Origin: Sipunculus nudus
Taxonomy: Eukaryota; Annelida; Sipuncula; Golfingiida; Sipunculidae
DNA: 64,000 nt
Reading direction: 5' to 3'
NCBI GenBank assembly: GCA_026874595.1
Contig: CM049318.1
Span: 8,534,741 to 8,598,740 of the forward strand
Part shown: in pieces, positions 1-8,828 of the stretch
Position numbering within the stretch: the first letter of the stretch is position 1
Layout: each line of letters starts with the position of its first letter
Position numbers and translations under genes: made by a program
Notes under the pieces: model-generated
Told to the model about the DNA's origin: nothing
Seen by the model: only the letters and a program-made list of their open reading frames with translations
The model's database searches: none

Positions 1-150
1 AGAATATTAATTTTAGGCCTAAAAATGATGTTAGCACTTAATAAATATTGAAAACAATTCTATAACTTTTTGACCTGGAATATCGATTTATGGCCTGATA
101 AAGGGTTTATATTACACACTCAGAAAGATTGACACTTGCTTTTGGATAAC

Positions 151-155
151 CTGAG
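151..155. other. Target-site duplication, left copy (CTGAG)
   Basis: The five bases CTGAG lie directly before the first base of the left LTR and recur at 6844-6848 directly after the right LTR. A 5-bp duplication is usual for Ty3/gypsy integrases. The match fixes the element borders. Confidence 0.93.
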
Positions 156-961
156 TGACACAAATGTGCTACCCGCCTATAGTGTATGTCAAATGGAATG
201 TCATAAATAATGAAATAAGTTAGGGAAAACATAATTTCTGTAGTGCATTAAAAGGTCAGTTTATATTAAAATGAAATATCAGATCATAAAGTGTAGTTAG
301 AGAGACAGCTAATAATATTTGGTAAAGTTGTCAGCTGTTGTTGTCATCATGTTTGTTTACAACCGTGCTGACAACGTTGGGGAATTGTTCCATAGTATTT
401 TATTTATTAAGTAAGTAAATGGACTTACTGTACCATGATTTATTATAATTAGATGACAGAAGGTTCTAGAGAATTCAGGTAATGTGTATTTTCCAATAGG
501 TAAATTCTAGAAAATCCCGTAGGTGCTAGTCTTGACCAGAAACGACTTGATTGTTCTAGAGAATTCTAGAAGTTTCGGCTACCCAGGTATAAATAGGGCG
601 GTGTCAAGGCCAGGAGGAAGGAATGAATTTGGAAGTTACCGTCGACTGGTGACAGGTCGTTTTATGTCAACGACAGATTAGTTGAACACCGAGCGGGGTG
701 TGTTACAAATTCCGCGAGGACAGTATTAGTCCTGGAGAGAATATACATAGGTGCAGCCGATCAGGGCGTTAGAAGATATACGTGATTGGTATTTGTTGAA
801 GACGTTATTGTGAGATTTGAGCCAGTCAACGACGACGGTGGCCAATTGTTGGATGTTACCGGAATAAACCGTGTTCTTCAGTTCAGACAACAAGTGGTAT
901 TTTGGACTTTTCTGTGTGAAAGAACTCGGGAATATATGTCCGCTGCGTGTGTGGTGTGACA
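156..961 (+). repeat. 5' LTR (806 bp)
   Basis: The LTR begins TGACAC and ends GTGACA, so it has TG...CA termini. U3 carries heat-shock-element clusters and a TATA box at 588-595. A polyadenylation signal AATAAA lies at 863-868, so R should end shortly after about 880. It carries a TA dinucleotide near base 176 that the right LTR lacks. Confidence 0.93.
463..595 (+). promoter_or_regulatory. LTR promoter: three heat-shock-element clusters plus TATA box
   Basis: A TATA box (TATAAATA) lies at 588-595. Just upstream, 553-577 reads as five contiguous 5-bp units, gTTCt aGAGa aTTCt aGAAg tTTCg: alternating nTTCn/nGAAn units of a heat shock element, four exact and one GAG variant. Two shorter clusters follow the same rule at 463-477 (gTTCt aGAGa aTTCa) and 504-513 (aTTCt aGAAa). 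The spacing, 10 bases from the last unit to the TATA box, resembles animal hsp70 promoters. The right LTR keeps the same sites at about 6345-6477 with one change (aTTCt to cTTCt) that preserves the unit. I infer HSF-driven transcription; this is untested. Confidence 0.75.
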
Positions 962-969
962 TATATAAG

Positions 970-984
970 TGGGGGCTCGTCCGG
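970..984 (+). other. Primer-binding site, tRNA-Pro type
   Basis: TGGGGGCTCGTCCGG starts 8 bases after the LTR end. It is complementary to the 3' end of metazoan tRNA-Pro (TGG pairs with CCA) and matches the tRNA-Pro primer site known from gammaretroviruses over its first 15 bases, then diverges. The 8-base gap from the LTR is larger than the usual 0-5. Confidence 0.75.
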
Positions 985-1132
985 TGACAGACAGCTGAAG
1001 AAATCAAGTGGAAATTCAACAGATCGAAGTGTGGATTGGGCGATAATTGGCAAGATACGTAAAATCCAGAAGTACTACTGCCAGAAGTCGGTATAATCCC
1101 TACAGTAGTGAGATCGACTGTGCTGCAACAAC

Positions 1133-1501
1133 ATGGCAACTACAGTCCAGCAGCTGATTAAAGTTGGACAAGAGTTGGGATACGAAGGCCCTGCATTGCA
1201 AGAGTTTGTAAGGGAACAGCAGGCTGCCGAAAGAGAGGAAAGACAAAGGGAGAGAGAAAGAGAAAGAGAGGAAGCAGAGAGACAGAGAGAGAAGGAACAA
1301 GCAGCCAGAGAAGAGAGAGAGAGACAGAGGGAAATAGAAGAGAGAGAGAGAGACAGAGAGAAGAAAGAGAGAGATAGAGAGAAATTGAAAGTGATCAAGC
1401 AGCAAGAGAAGAAAGAGAGAGAGAAAGACAACATGAACTCCTCATGTTGGAAAGACGACTCCAGCTTCAAGAGAGGACTGCTCAGCCCCAGACTCCTGTA
1501 A
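1133..1501 (+). CDS. Gag N-terminal coiled-coil frame
   Basis: This 122-codon frame begins with the first good ATG after the leader (CAACATGGC). Residues 1-35 are ordinary sequence. Residues 36 to about 105 are almost only Glu, Arg, Lys and Gln, written by a GA-rich tract, and should form a long charged helix or coiled coil. The frame runs out 17 codons after the tract. The main Gag frame is open in the next register from within the tract, so the two were probably one protein, with a small length change in the GA repeat near 1380-1435 separating them. GA repeats are prone to slippage in replication and in sequencing. Confidence 0.7.
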   Translation: MATTVQQLIKVGQELGYEGPALQEFVREQQAAEREERQREREREREEAERQREKEQAAREERERQREIEERERDREKKERDREKLKVIKQQEKKEREKDNMNSSCWKDDSSFKRGLLSPRLL

Positions 1502-2472
1502 TGACAGCAGATGTTCGCTGCCCTGAATTACCAAGATTCACTGAGCGAGATGACCTAGACAGCTACTTGATGAGGTTCGAAAGATTTGCCGAACAAGCCA
1601 AGTGGAAAAGAGATTCCTGGTCAACTCGTCTATCAGCTCTTCTGACAGGCAAGGCTTTGGACTGTTATTGTCGTTTGTCTGATAATCAATGTTTAGATTA
1701 CAATGTTGTAAAGACAGTCTTGTTAAATAGATATGGGTACACAGAAGATGGTTTCAGGATTAAATTTAGAGAGTGTAAGCCAGAGGACTCAGAAAGTCCG
1801 GGTCAATTTATTGTGAGACTGCAGGGTTATTTAGATAGGTGGGTAGAGTTATCTCATACAGAGAGTACGTTTAAGGGAATCTGTGATTTGATAGTAAAAG
1901 AGCAGTTCATTAACTCTTGTCCCAGTGATCTAGCTGTACACCTGCGTCAGGAAGCCCCTGGTACTTTATCAGAACTAGCGGAGCTGGCAGATCACTTCTT
2001 AGTGGCTAGACGTAGACAGTTGGCAAATAGACAGCAGCATGTTAAGCCCGGTGTGAACCGCAACCCACTAAGTGGCCAGACACAGTCGGATAGTCAGTTA
2101 CAATGTTACATATGTAAGAAAGCTGGTCACAAAGCATCTGATTGTAAACTGAAGGATCAAGGGGCTCGTTGTTATAAGTGTGGGAAGCCTGGCCATTGGG
2201 CACGTGATTGTAGGAATCTTCCTTTGAGAGATAGTAAGAATGACCGAAGTCAGGTAAGCCATAGAGTGAACCAGGCTGTGATTGACAAGGAGCCGACAGC
2301 AGCTAGTGTTGCTTATATTGGTGCAGAAAGGGAGATTGACTTAGTCAATGATGTAGAAGCTCAGTCAGGCCTTCAAGTAGACCAATGTATACATAGTGCT
2401 GGTGCTCAGGACATGGCACGATTTGAAGGGCGACTGCCAGTTGCTCAGGGTAAAGTGGGAGAAATGATGTAA
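1444..2472 (+). CDS. Gag: SCAN-like capsid region and two CCHC zinc knuckles
   Basis: This 342-codon frame encodes the structural polyprotein that packages element RNA. Residues about 28-95 look like a capsid N-terminal region. Residues about 96-190 (RYGYTEDGFRIKFRE... through ...ELAELADHFLVAR) resemble the capsid C-terminal/SCAN fold, which is thought to derive from Gmr1-like Gag. Two knuckles of the form C-x2-C-x4-H-x4-C lie at residues 221-234 and 243-256. The true start is upstream in the GA tract; ATG 1444 is only the first methionine in this register. The stop (2470-2472) precedes the pol ATGs at 2475 and 2478 by two bases. The pol register is open only from 2454, and I see no canonical slippery heptamer in the overlap. 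Pol may therefore be made by reinitiation or an unusual -1 shift, or a base may be missing. Confidence 0.9.
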   Translation: MLERRLQLQERTAQPQTPVMTADVRCPELPRFTERDDLDSYLMRFERFAEQAKWKRDSWSTRLSALLTGKALDCYCRLSDNQCLDYNVVKTVLLNRYGYTEDGFRIKFRECKPEDSESPGQFIVRLQGYLDRWVELSHTESTFKGICDLIVKEQFINSCPSDLAVHLRQEAPGTLSELAELADHFLVARRRQLANRQQHVKPGVNRNPLSGQTQSDSQLQCYICKKAGHKASDCKLKDQGARCYKCGKPGHWARDCRNLPLRDSKNDRSQVSHRVNQAVIDKEPTAASVAYIGAEREIDLVNDVEAQSGLQVDQCIHSAGAQDMARFEGRLPVAQGKVGEMM

Positions 2473-2474
2473 TT

Positions 2475-4655
2475 ATGATGAGAGACACTGGGTGTGATGG
2501 GGTTATTGTGAAGACTGATCTGGTAGGTAGTGATCAGTTGTTAGATCGGATGACACGTGTTATTGGTTTTAATCGACGTGTGAGTATACATCGTATGGCT
2601 AGGATAGAAATAGACACACCATATTATGTTGGTAGCGTAGAAGCTATTTGTGAAGATAATCCCATGTTTGATTTGATTGTTGGAAACATTGAGGGGGTCC
2701 GTGAGGTTCCAGACCCTGAATGGCATGTCAGTGCTGTAACTACCAGGGCCCAAGATAAGCAATATAAACAGCTAAAGCCATTAGCAGTATTTGAGGGTGT
2801 AAAAGGAGAGCAAGTTAGCAGAGATAGGCTTATTGAGCTCCAACAAGCTGACCAGAGTTTGCAGAAATATAGAGACAGTGCTAGCCAGAAACAGGATCAG
2901 GATCAAAATGTATCATTTGCTATAAAATCAGGGATACTGTATCGTCTGTATACAGATAAGTCAGACCCAGCAGAGAAAATCATTAAGCAGATTGTAGTAC
3001 CTGAACCCCTCCGTCAAGGTGTCATGGAGATTGCTCATGACTCCATAATGAGTGGTCATATGGGCGTGAAAAAAACCACCAATAGAATTCGGTCAAATTT
3101 TTATTGGCCAGGAATGAGTCGTGATGTTGCGAGGTTTTGTGCATCATGCGACAGATGCCAGAAAACGGCTAATAAAGGTTCTGTTCCTCGTGTTCCATTA
3201 GAAAAGATGCCTCTTATAGACATGCCCTTTAAACGATGTGCAGTTGATATCATCGGGCCTATTACGCCACCTAGTGAGCAGGGACATCAATACATTTTGA
3301 CCTTAGTGGATTATGCCACCCGTTACCCTGAGGCTGTAGCATTGAAGAACATTCAGGCGGAAACGGTGGCTGAAGCTCTTGTAGATATATATAGTAGGAT
3401 TGGTATCCCAGAAGAGATACTGAGTGATCAGGGCACTCAGTTTATTTCACAGTGTATGCAAGAGGTGTCTCGTTTATTAACCATCAAGAGGCTAACCTCA
3501 AGTCCGTATCACCCCATATGTAATGGACTTGTAGAGAGATTTAATGGAACTCTTAAAAAAATGTTAAGGAGGTTGTGTGAAGAACAACCTCGACAATGGC
3601 ATAGATATCTCAATGCTCTGTTGTTTGCGTACCGAGAGGTACCACAGGAATCTACTGGTTTCTCACCATTTGAATTATTGTATGGGCGCACAGTCAGAGG
3701 ACCCATGCAGATTCTTAAAGAGTTGTGGACCAAGGAAGTAGAAACCCCTGAAATACAAAATAGCTATCAATATGTTTTTGAATTAAGAGACCGGTTGGAA
3801 CAAACCTTGGAAATGGCCCAAGCTGAACTATCTAAAGCTCAGACTCGTTACAAGGGTTACTATGACAACAAGGCCAAAATTAGGAAACTGCAGGTTGGAG
3901 ATCAGGTGCTCGTGTTACTTCCTACAGACCACAACAAGTTGTTGATGCAGTGGAAGGGACCTTACAAGGTAGAGGGCATAATTGGTAGAAATGATTACAG
4001 GGTTAAGGTTAATGGGAAGGGAAAGATCTATCACATTAATTTGTTAAGGAAATATGTGGCCCGAGCAGCACCTGAGTCAAAGCAGACTAATGAACAAGTT
4101 AACACAAAATGTGGCGGAGCCTTGTTAGAGGTAGTCTGTGCGACAGTAGTAGAACCCACTGATACTGATGGACAGGATACGGTTGATGATGAGGACTTGT
4201 TAGAGTTGGGGACATATATGGGTAAGGAGTCTGTCAATGATGTAAATATAGGAGCTGAAATAGGAACAGATCAGAAAGAAGAAATCAGACAGGTTATAGA
4301 TGAGTACAATGATGTGTTCACTGATGTACCTGGTACTACTAACTTGGTAGAACATCATGTTCAGTTAACATCTGATGAGCCAGTTAAGTGTAAACCATAC
4401 CCTGTACCTTATGCTATCAGAGAATCTCTGAAAAAGGATATTGATGATATGTTAAAGATGGGAATTATCCGTGAGTCAACATCATGTTACGCGTCACCAG
4501 TGGTGGTGGTCCGTAAGCGTGATGGAACAAATAGAGTATGTGTAGACTATCGCAAGTTGAATAAGATCACAGTAGTGGATCCTGAGCCTGTAAACAGAGT
4601 TGATGATGTGTTCAGCAGATTAAGTGAAGATAGGTACTCACTAAGATTGACTTGA
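2475..4655 (+). CDS. Pol part 1: protease, integrase, start of reverse transcriptase
   Basis: This is a 726-codon frame. The protease active site is the triad DTG at residues 4-6, so the upstream protease strand must come from the overlap with gag. The integrase zinc finger (H-x6-H ... C-x2-C) sits at about residues 189-232. The DDE core follows: first Asp in AVDIIGPI, second in SDQGTQF, Glu in GLVERFNGT. A GPY/F-like module (WKGPYKVEG) follows near residue 498. Reverse transcriptase starts after about residue 600 (GIIRESTSCYASPVVVV, then VCVDYRKLNK). The frame ends at TGA 4653-4655 in mid-RT, where the conserved RT sequence continues in another register, so one base appears to have been lost between 4638 and 4649. 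Integrase upstream of RT defines the Gmr1 arrangement. No chromodomain is seen. Confidence 0.92.
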   Translation: MMRDTGCDGVIVKTDLVGSDQLLDRMTRVIGFNRRVSIHRMARIEIDTPYYVGSVEAICEDNPMFDLIVGNIEGVREVPDPEWHVSAVTTRAQDKQYKQLKPLAVFEGVKGEQVSRDRLIELQQADQSLQKYRDSASQKQDQDQNVSFAIKSGILYRLYTDKSDPAEKIIKQIVVPEPLRQGVMEIAHDSIMSGHMGVKKTTNRIRSNFYWPGMSRDVARFCASCDRCQKTANKGSVPRVPLEKMPLIDMPFKRCAVDIIGPITPPSEQGHQYILTLVDYATRYPEAVALKNIQAETVAEALVDIYSRIGIPEEILSDQGTQFISQCMQEVSRLLTIKRLTSSPYHPICNGLVERFNGTLKKMLRRLCEEQPRQWHRYLNALLFAYREVPQESTGFSPFELLYGRTVRGPMQILKELWTKEVETPEIQNSYQYVFELRDRLEQTLEMAQAELSKAQTRYKGYYDNKAKIRKLQVGDQVLVLLPTDHNKLLMQWKGPYKVEGIIGRNDYRVKVNGKGKIYHINLLRKYVARAAPESKQTNEQVNTKCGGALLEVVCATVVEPTDTDGQDTVDDEDLLELGTYMGKESVNDVNIGAEIGTDQKEEIRQVIDEYNDVFTDVPGTTNLVEHHVQLTSDEPVKCKPYPVPYAIRESLKKDIDDMLKMGIIRESTSCYASPVVVVRKRDGTNRVCVDYRKLNKITVVDPEPVNRVDDVFSRLSEDRYSLRLT

Positions 4656-5437
4656 GTAAAGGTTATTGGCAAGTACCAGTAGCAGAGCAAGATGTATATA
4701 AAACAGCTTTTGTTACACCTGATGGAAGATATGAGTTTTTAAAGATGCCATTTGGTATGGTTAACTCGGGAGCCACGCTGGTCCGAGGAGTTCGTAAAAT
4801 GTTAGATGGAATGAATTGTGTAGACAGTTATGTAGATGACTTGTTAGTACACACCAAGACGTGGGAAGATCATGTCAGTGTACTTAGGGAGTTACTTAGT
4901 CGTATGAGAGATGCTGGTTTAACTGCTAGACCTACCAAGTGTTGGTTAGGGACTACCAGTGTAGAATTTTTAGGTCACCAAATAGAACTGAATGGTGTAG
5001 GTCCTCAAAATGATAATATATGTAAAATTGACAGGGTAGTCAGACCTAAAACAAAGAAGGAAATCCGATCATTCATTGGCCTGGTTGGATATTATAGGAA
5101 CTATATTCCTAATTTCGCTACTATAGCAGCTCCTCTTACGGATTTGACTAAAAAGGGTAAGCCTAATAAAATAGAGTGGCATGAGCCTCAAGAGAGGGCA
5201 TATTGTACACTGAAAGAGTATTTGGCTGGGAAACCCATTCTCAGGTTAGCTGATCCAAAGAAACCATTTGTTCTGCAGACAGATGCTTCAGATCTAGGGG
5301 TCGGTGCTATTTTATTGCAAGAATATGATTCACAGTTATTTCCTGTATCATATGCTAGCAAAAAAATTGTCAAACAGAGAACAGAAGTACTCAACTATAG
5401 AGAAAGAATGCCTTGCATTAGTTTGGGGTGTAAATAA
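4652..5437 (+). pseudogene. Pol part 2: reverse transcriptase core and start of RNase H
   Basis: This continues RT after the frame break. Codon 4652 is TTG, not a real start, and the register is open from further upstream. The conserved KMPFGM block and the catalytic YVDD (SYVDDLLVHTKTWEDH) are present, followed by the thumb (FLGHQI) and connection regions (IRSFIGLVGYYRNYIPNF). RNase H begins near codon 210 (FVLQTDASDLGVGAILLQ) with its first catalytic Asp. The register is lost at the 7-base A run 5360-5366. The RNase H sequence then continues one register away, consistent with one extra A. All RT catalytic residues I can check are intact. Confidence 0.9.
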
Positions 5438-5633
5438 GTTCAAGTTATATCTCACAGGAACTGAATTTGTTGTGCAAACAGATCATCAGCCTCTCACTTA
5501 CTTGAACAAAGCTAAATTCATCAATGACAGAGTAATGAGATGGGCAATGTATTTGCAGAACTACAAATTTCACATTAAATCAATCCAGGGTAGTAAAAAC
5601 AAAGCAGCTGACTTCTTAAGTCGTGTTGTGTAA
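5304..5633 (+). pseudogene. Pol part 3: RNase H C-terminal part
   Basis: From about 5367 this register carries the rest of RNase H: YSTIEKECLALVWG with the catalytic Glu, TDHQPLTYL with an Asp, and the terminal KNKAADFLSR motif. It stops at 5631-5633. Only the part after the A run 5360-5366 belongs to pol; the upstream codons are out of register. Pol ends here with RNase H, so nothing is encoded downstream. Confidence 0.88.
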
Positions 5634-6039
5634 AATAGATCTGAAACAGATAGGAAAATAAAGGGTAAACCATGTAAATATGAATGATGATATGAATGTA
5701 CATAATATAATGTTATGTTGAAATAGCTTGAAGGTTGTATTGTAGATTAAAATATGGATGTGCTTTAAAGGAGTTTGCATTATTGTATATATGTTTAATG
5801 ATGTTCAAATACTATGATGAGGGTGTAATGTTATACATGTGTTGATTAGTTACAAATAGTAGAACCAATATATGTACACACATGTAAGCAATGTAATACT
5901 ATGTACAAAGTCATCAATGTACTAAATGGAAACTTGTGATTTACATGATGATGCATTTGATATGGTAATAGTACACATTTGTGTTGTTGTTAGGTATTGG
6001 AAAAATATCTTCCAGAGATTTTTCTTAAAGGGGGGCGTG
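5634..6039 (+). other. Untranslated 3' part of the retrotransposon with polypurine tract
   Basis: About 400 bases with no convincing frame, rich in ATG/TAATG-like words. It ends with AAAGGGGGGCG at 6027-6037, the expected polypurine tract for plus-strand priming, two bases short of the right LTR. Confidence 0.75.
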
Positions 6040-6843
6040 TGACACAAATGTGCTACCCGCCTAGTGTATGTCAAATGGAATGTCATAAATAATGAAATAA
6101 GTTAGGGAAAACATAATTTCTGTAGTGCATTAAAAGGTCAGTTTATATTAAAATGAAATATCAGATCATAAAGTGTAGTTAGAGAGACAGCTAATAATAT
6201 TTGGTAAAGTTGTCAGCTGTTGTTGTCATCATGTTTGTTTACAACCGTGCTGACGACGTTGGGGAATTGTTCCATAGTATTTTATTTATTAAGTAAGTAA
6301 ATGGACTTACTGTACCATGATTTATTATAATTAGATGACAGAAGGTTCTAGAGAATTCAGGTAATGTGTATTTTCCAATAGGTAAATTCTAGAAAATCCC
6401 GTAGGTGCTAGTCTTGACCAGAAACGACTTGATTGTTCTAGAGACTTCTAGAAGTTTCGGCTACCCAGGTATAAATAGGGCGGTGTCAAGGCCAGGAGGA
6501 AGGAATGAATTTGGAAGTTACCGTCGACTGGTGACAGGTCGTTTTATGTCAACGACAGATTAGTTGAACACCGAGCGGGGTGTGTTACAAATTCCGCGAG
6601 GACAGTATTAGTCCTGGAGAGAATATACATAGGTGCAGCCGATCAGGGCGTTAGAAGATATACGTGATTGGTATTTGTTGAAGACGTTATTGTGAAATTG
6701 GAGCCAGCCAACGACGACGGTGGCCAATTGTTGGATGTTACCGGAATAAACCGTGTTCTTCAGTTCAGACAACAAGTGGTATTTTGGACTTTTCTGTGTG
6801 AAAGAACTCGGAAATATATGTCCGCTGCGTGTGTGGTGTGACA
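6040..6843 (+). repeat. 3' LTR (804 bp)
   Basis: Direct repeat of 156-961 with the same TG...CA ends. Differences seen are one 2-base loss near the start, single changes in GACGACG and GAGACTTC, three changes around the GTGAAATTGGAGCCAGCC stretch, and one near the end. The TATA box is at 6470-6477 and AATAAA at 6745-6750. It is followed by CTGAG. Confidence 0.93.
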
Positions 6844-6848
6844 CTGAG
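6844..6848. other. Target-site duplication, right copy (CTGAG)
   Basis: Exact copy of 151-155 directly after the right LTR. Confidence 0.93.
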
Positions 6849-7206
6849 ATAAAAGAACCTGGACATATGACATTGGCACAATATGAAGAATTTTGTAAGA
6901 AACATCATGTTAGGGTCATGGGAAATTTTTGCGGAAAAAAAAAATACATGTCGAAATTTTGCTTTTTACTGTTTTTCGAGATTGTACATTAAGAATGCAG
7001 ATTAGCTCTGTACTAAGGTTATAAGACTTTTGCCTTGGACAAATTCTAGTAACTAGTGACTAATCATTGCTCCCTTTAGTATGCGAAAAAAATTTTAAAA
7101 GCAAATTATAGTAAGAAATAAAAAAAGATCTGGATAACACGCATGTTAAGATTAAAGAACAAGGATAAAATAAAAGAACGTGAATAAACAACGTGAATAT
7201 ATATAA

Positions 7207-7214
<8 letters not shown>
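6849..7214. other. No gene recognised
   Basis: Right flank of the retrotransposon. A short open stretch just after the insertion point (about 6849-6930) could be a remnant of coding sequence, but I see no splice signals and cannot name it. The rest is AT-rich. Confidence 0.4.

Positions 7215-7262
<48 letters not shown>
7215..7262. repeat. (TA)n microsatellite
   Basis: Uninterrupted TA run preceded by ATATAAATATATAA variants. It abuts the start of the recognisable Penelope-like sequence. Confidence 0.95.
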
Positions 7263-7264
<2 letters not shown>

Positions 7265-7378
7265 AAATCTGAAATAGGTACCATTAGCAAAACGCACTTG
7301 GAAAAAAATTAATAGCCATCTGAGACCAAACTCAAACAGTGGCAAAATACCGCACAGGTAATATCTTGGTTCAAGTAA

Positions 7379-7585
7379 TTGAAGCTGAAACAAAAATCAA
7401 AGTTCATAAAGTTTGATATAGTTAATTTTTACCCCTCGATCACAGAAGTTCTACTTATGAAAGTCCTTAAATTTGCCAAAACCATGGTCTCCATTCCAGA
7501 TGATGTTATCAAAATCATTCTGCACAGCAGGAAAAGCTTACTGGTAAGCAACGATAACATCTGGTTGAAAAAAAGATCAAACTAG
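7379..7585 (+). pseudogene. Penelope-like RT, fingers fragment
   Basis: The motif KFDIVNFYPSIT at residues 12-23 is a Penelope-type RT signature that includes a catalytic Asp. It is followed by LHSRKSLLVSN, also typical of the family. The frame ends at TAG 7583-7585; the conserved GSFDG-type block resumes about 15 bases later in another register. Confidence 0.8.
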
Positions 7586-7598
7586 TTTTGACGTCACA

Positions 7599-7799
7599 AT
7601 GAGCAGCTTTGATGGCGCTAAAGTATGCAAAATTGTTGGTTTATACATCCTAAATATGTTGAAAAAGGAATTTGGTGAAAATGCTCTAGTCCTGTATCAA
7701 GATGACCGTTTAGGTTGTTTCCCCAATATGTCTGAACCCAAAGCAGACAGCACCCGTAAGAAAATTATCAAACTCTTTTCCAATGTTGGATTAAAATAA
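7599..7799 (+). pseudogene. Penelope-like RT, palm fragment
   Basis: SSFDGAKVCKIVGLYILN is the block before the catalytic site. The site itself reads LYQDDRLGCF near residue 32, where family members usually have RDDG. The two Asp are kept, but the neighbours are changed. The frame ends just after SNVGLK. Confidence 0.8.
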
Positions 7800-8345
7800 C
7801 CATTGAAACTAACCTGACCTGCAGAGATTTCATGGACTAACATTTGACCACCAAAATGACATTTTCTACCCTTACAGAAAACCGAACAATGACCCGCTCT
7901 ATATCCACGCACAATCCAATCACCCTCCAGCTTTTATCAGGCAGATACCTATAATGATTCGCAAGCGTTTATTGGACACCTCCTGCAATGAAGAGCTATT
8001 TATGAAAGCTAAACCCATGTATGACAAAGCTTAACCAAAAAGCGGGTTCTTAGAAAGCTTAAAAAAATATTGAACCGCAGTGAAAAACAAAAGAAACAGG
8101 AAAAGGAAAATAATATGGTTCAATTCCCCCTACAGCAGTTATGTAGAAACCAACATTGGCAGAAAATTCATGAAACTAGTTGAAAAACACTTCCCAAAAC
8201 ATCATAGGTAATACAGGCTATTCACCAGGAACAACAAGAAAATTAGCTATAGCTGTTTATCCAACCTCTCTAACCTGATCAGCAAACAAAATATGAAGGT
8301 CCTAAATACTGACAAAGCTGTGAATGTACCTCAAAAACAATGTAT
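7800..8345 (+). pseudogene. Penelope-like element, RT thumb and linker remnant
   Basis: No single register is open, but family words appear in succession across registers: YPYRKPN near 7870, SNHPPAFI near 7915, a CNEELF word near 7990, ETNIGRKFMKL near 8150 and a Cys-containing segment near 8340. This shows one continuous ancestral reading path broken by small indels. Confidence 0.6.
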
Positions 8346-8706
8346 CTGCCGTAAAAAGATAAATGTCCCATTAATGGTCAGTGTCAGCTGAGATGCATTG
8401 TCTACAAAGCAACAGTTAGAACAGACAATAACGAGGAACACTACATAGGGTGTACTGATGGTGACTTCAAGACCAGATACAATAACCACAAACAATCCTT
8501 TCGTAACAGATCCCACGCTAAAAACACTGCCTAAACACATCTGGTCACTGAAAGACAACAATATCAATTACAAACTCTCCTGGGAAATCTCTGCCACGGC
8601 AGCATCTTACTTCCGTGGGACTAAAAAGTGTGATCTCTGTTTGTCTGAAAAGCTACTTATAGCAAGGCCCCCCCCCCCCCGAATCATTGCTGAACTCAAG
8701 GGCTGA
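8346..8706 (+). pseudogene. Penelope-like GIY-YIG endonuclease remnant
   Basis: VYKATV followed by HYIGCTDGDFKTRYNNHKQSF (about 8400-8506) is the GIY-YIG nuclease signature with its downstream Arg and conserved NNHK. KHIWSLKDNN and the CDLCLSEKL cysteine pair complete the domain end. A 10-base C run at 8670-8679 probably adds a register shift. Confidence 0.75.
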
Positions 8707-8828
8707 AATTCTCTCCAAGTGCCGCTAACAAATTCACTCTGAAATGTTTTAAACCCTAACATTGGTTCACGGAAATGTTCACTGTTTCCAGGACCCTAAC
8801 TCATATATTCTAGGCTTTTCAAAGTGTA

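Larger units (their letters stand above)
156..6843 (+). mobile_element. Gmr1-type Ty3/gypsy LTR retrotransposon, near full length
   Basis: The element is 6.7 kb: LTR (156-961), primer-binding site, gag, protease, integrase, reverse transcriptase, RNase H, polypurine tract, LTR (6040-6843), flanked by CTGAG duplications. Integrase precedes reverse transcriptase. That is the order of Ty1/copia elements, but the domains themselves are Ty3/gypsy-like (two CCHC knuckles in Gag, a GPY/F-like end on integrase). This combination is the hallmark of the Gmr1 group. By eye the LTRs differ at six bases and one 2-base indel over about 804 bases, so insertion was recent. The coding part is broken: Gag is split over two frames, and pol shifts frame near 4646 and at the A run 5360-5366. 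No env-like frame is seen. I infer a recently active copy that is no longer autonomous, unless the breaks are sequencing errors. Confidence 0.93.

Noticed and set aside
1075-1470. Ser/Leu-rich frames on the - strand opposite the Gag coiled coil
   Set aside because: They are the antisense reading of the GA tract and have no family features.
7060-7290. Ile/Tyr repeat frames here and over the other TA runs (14486, 27875, 43000, 49504, 52382, 59810)
   Set aside because: Any register of a TA run is open as Ile-Tyr; these are repeat artefacts.
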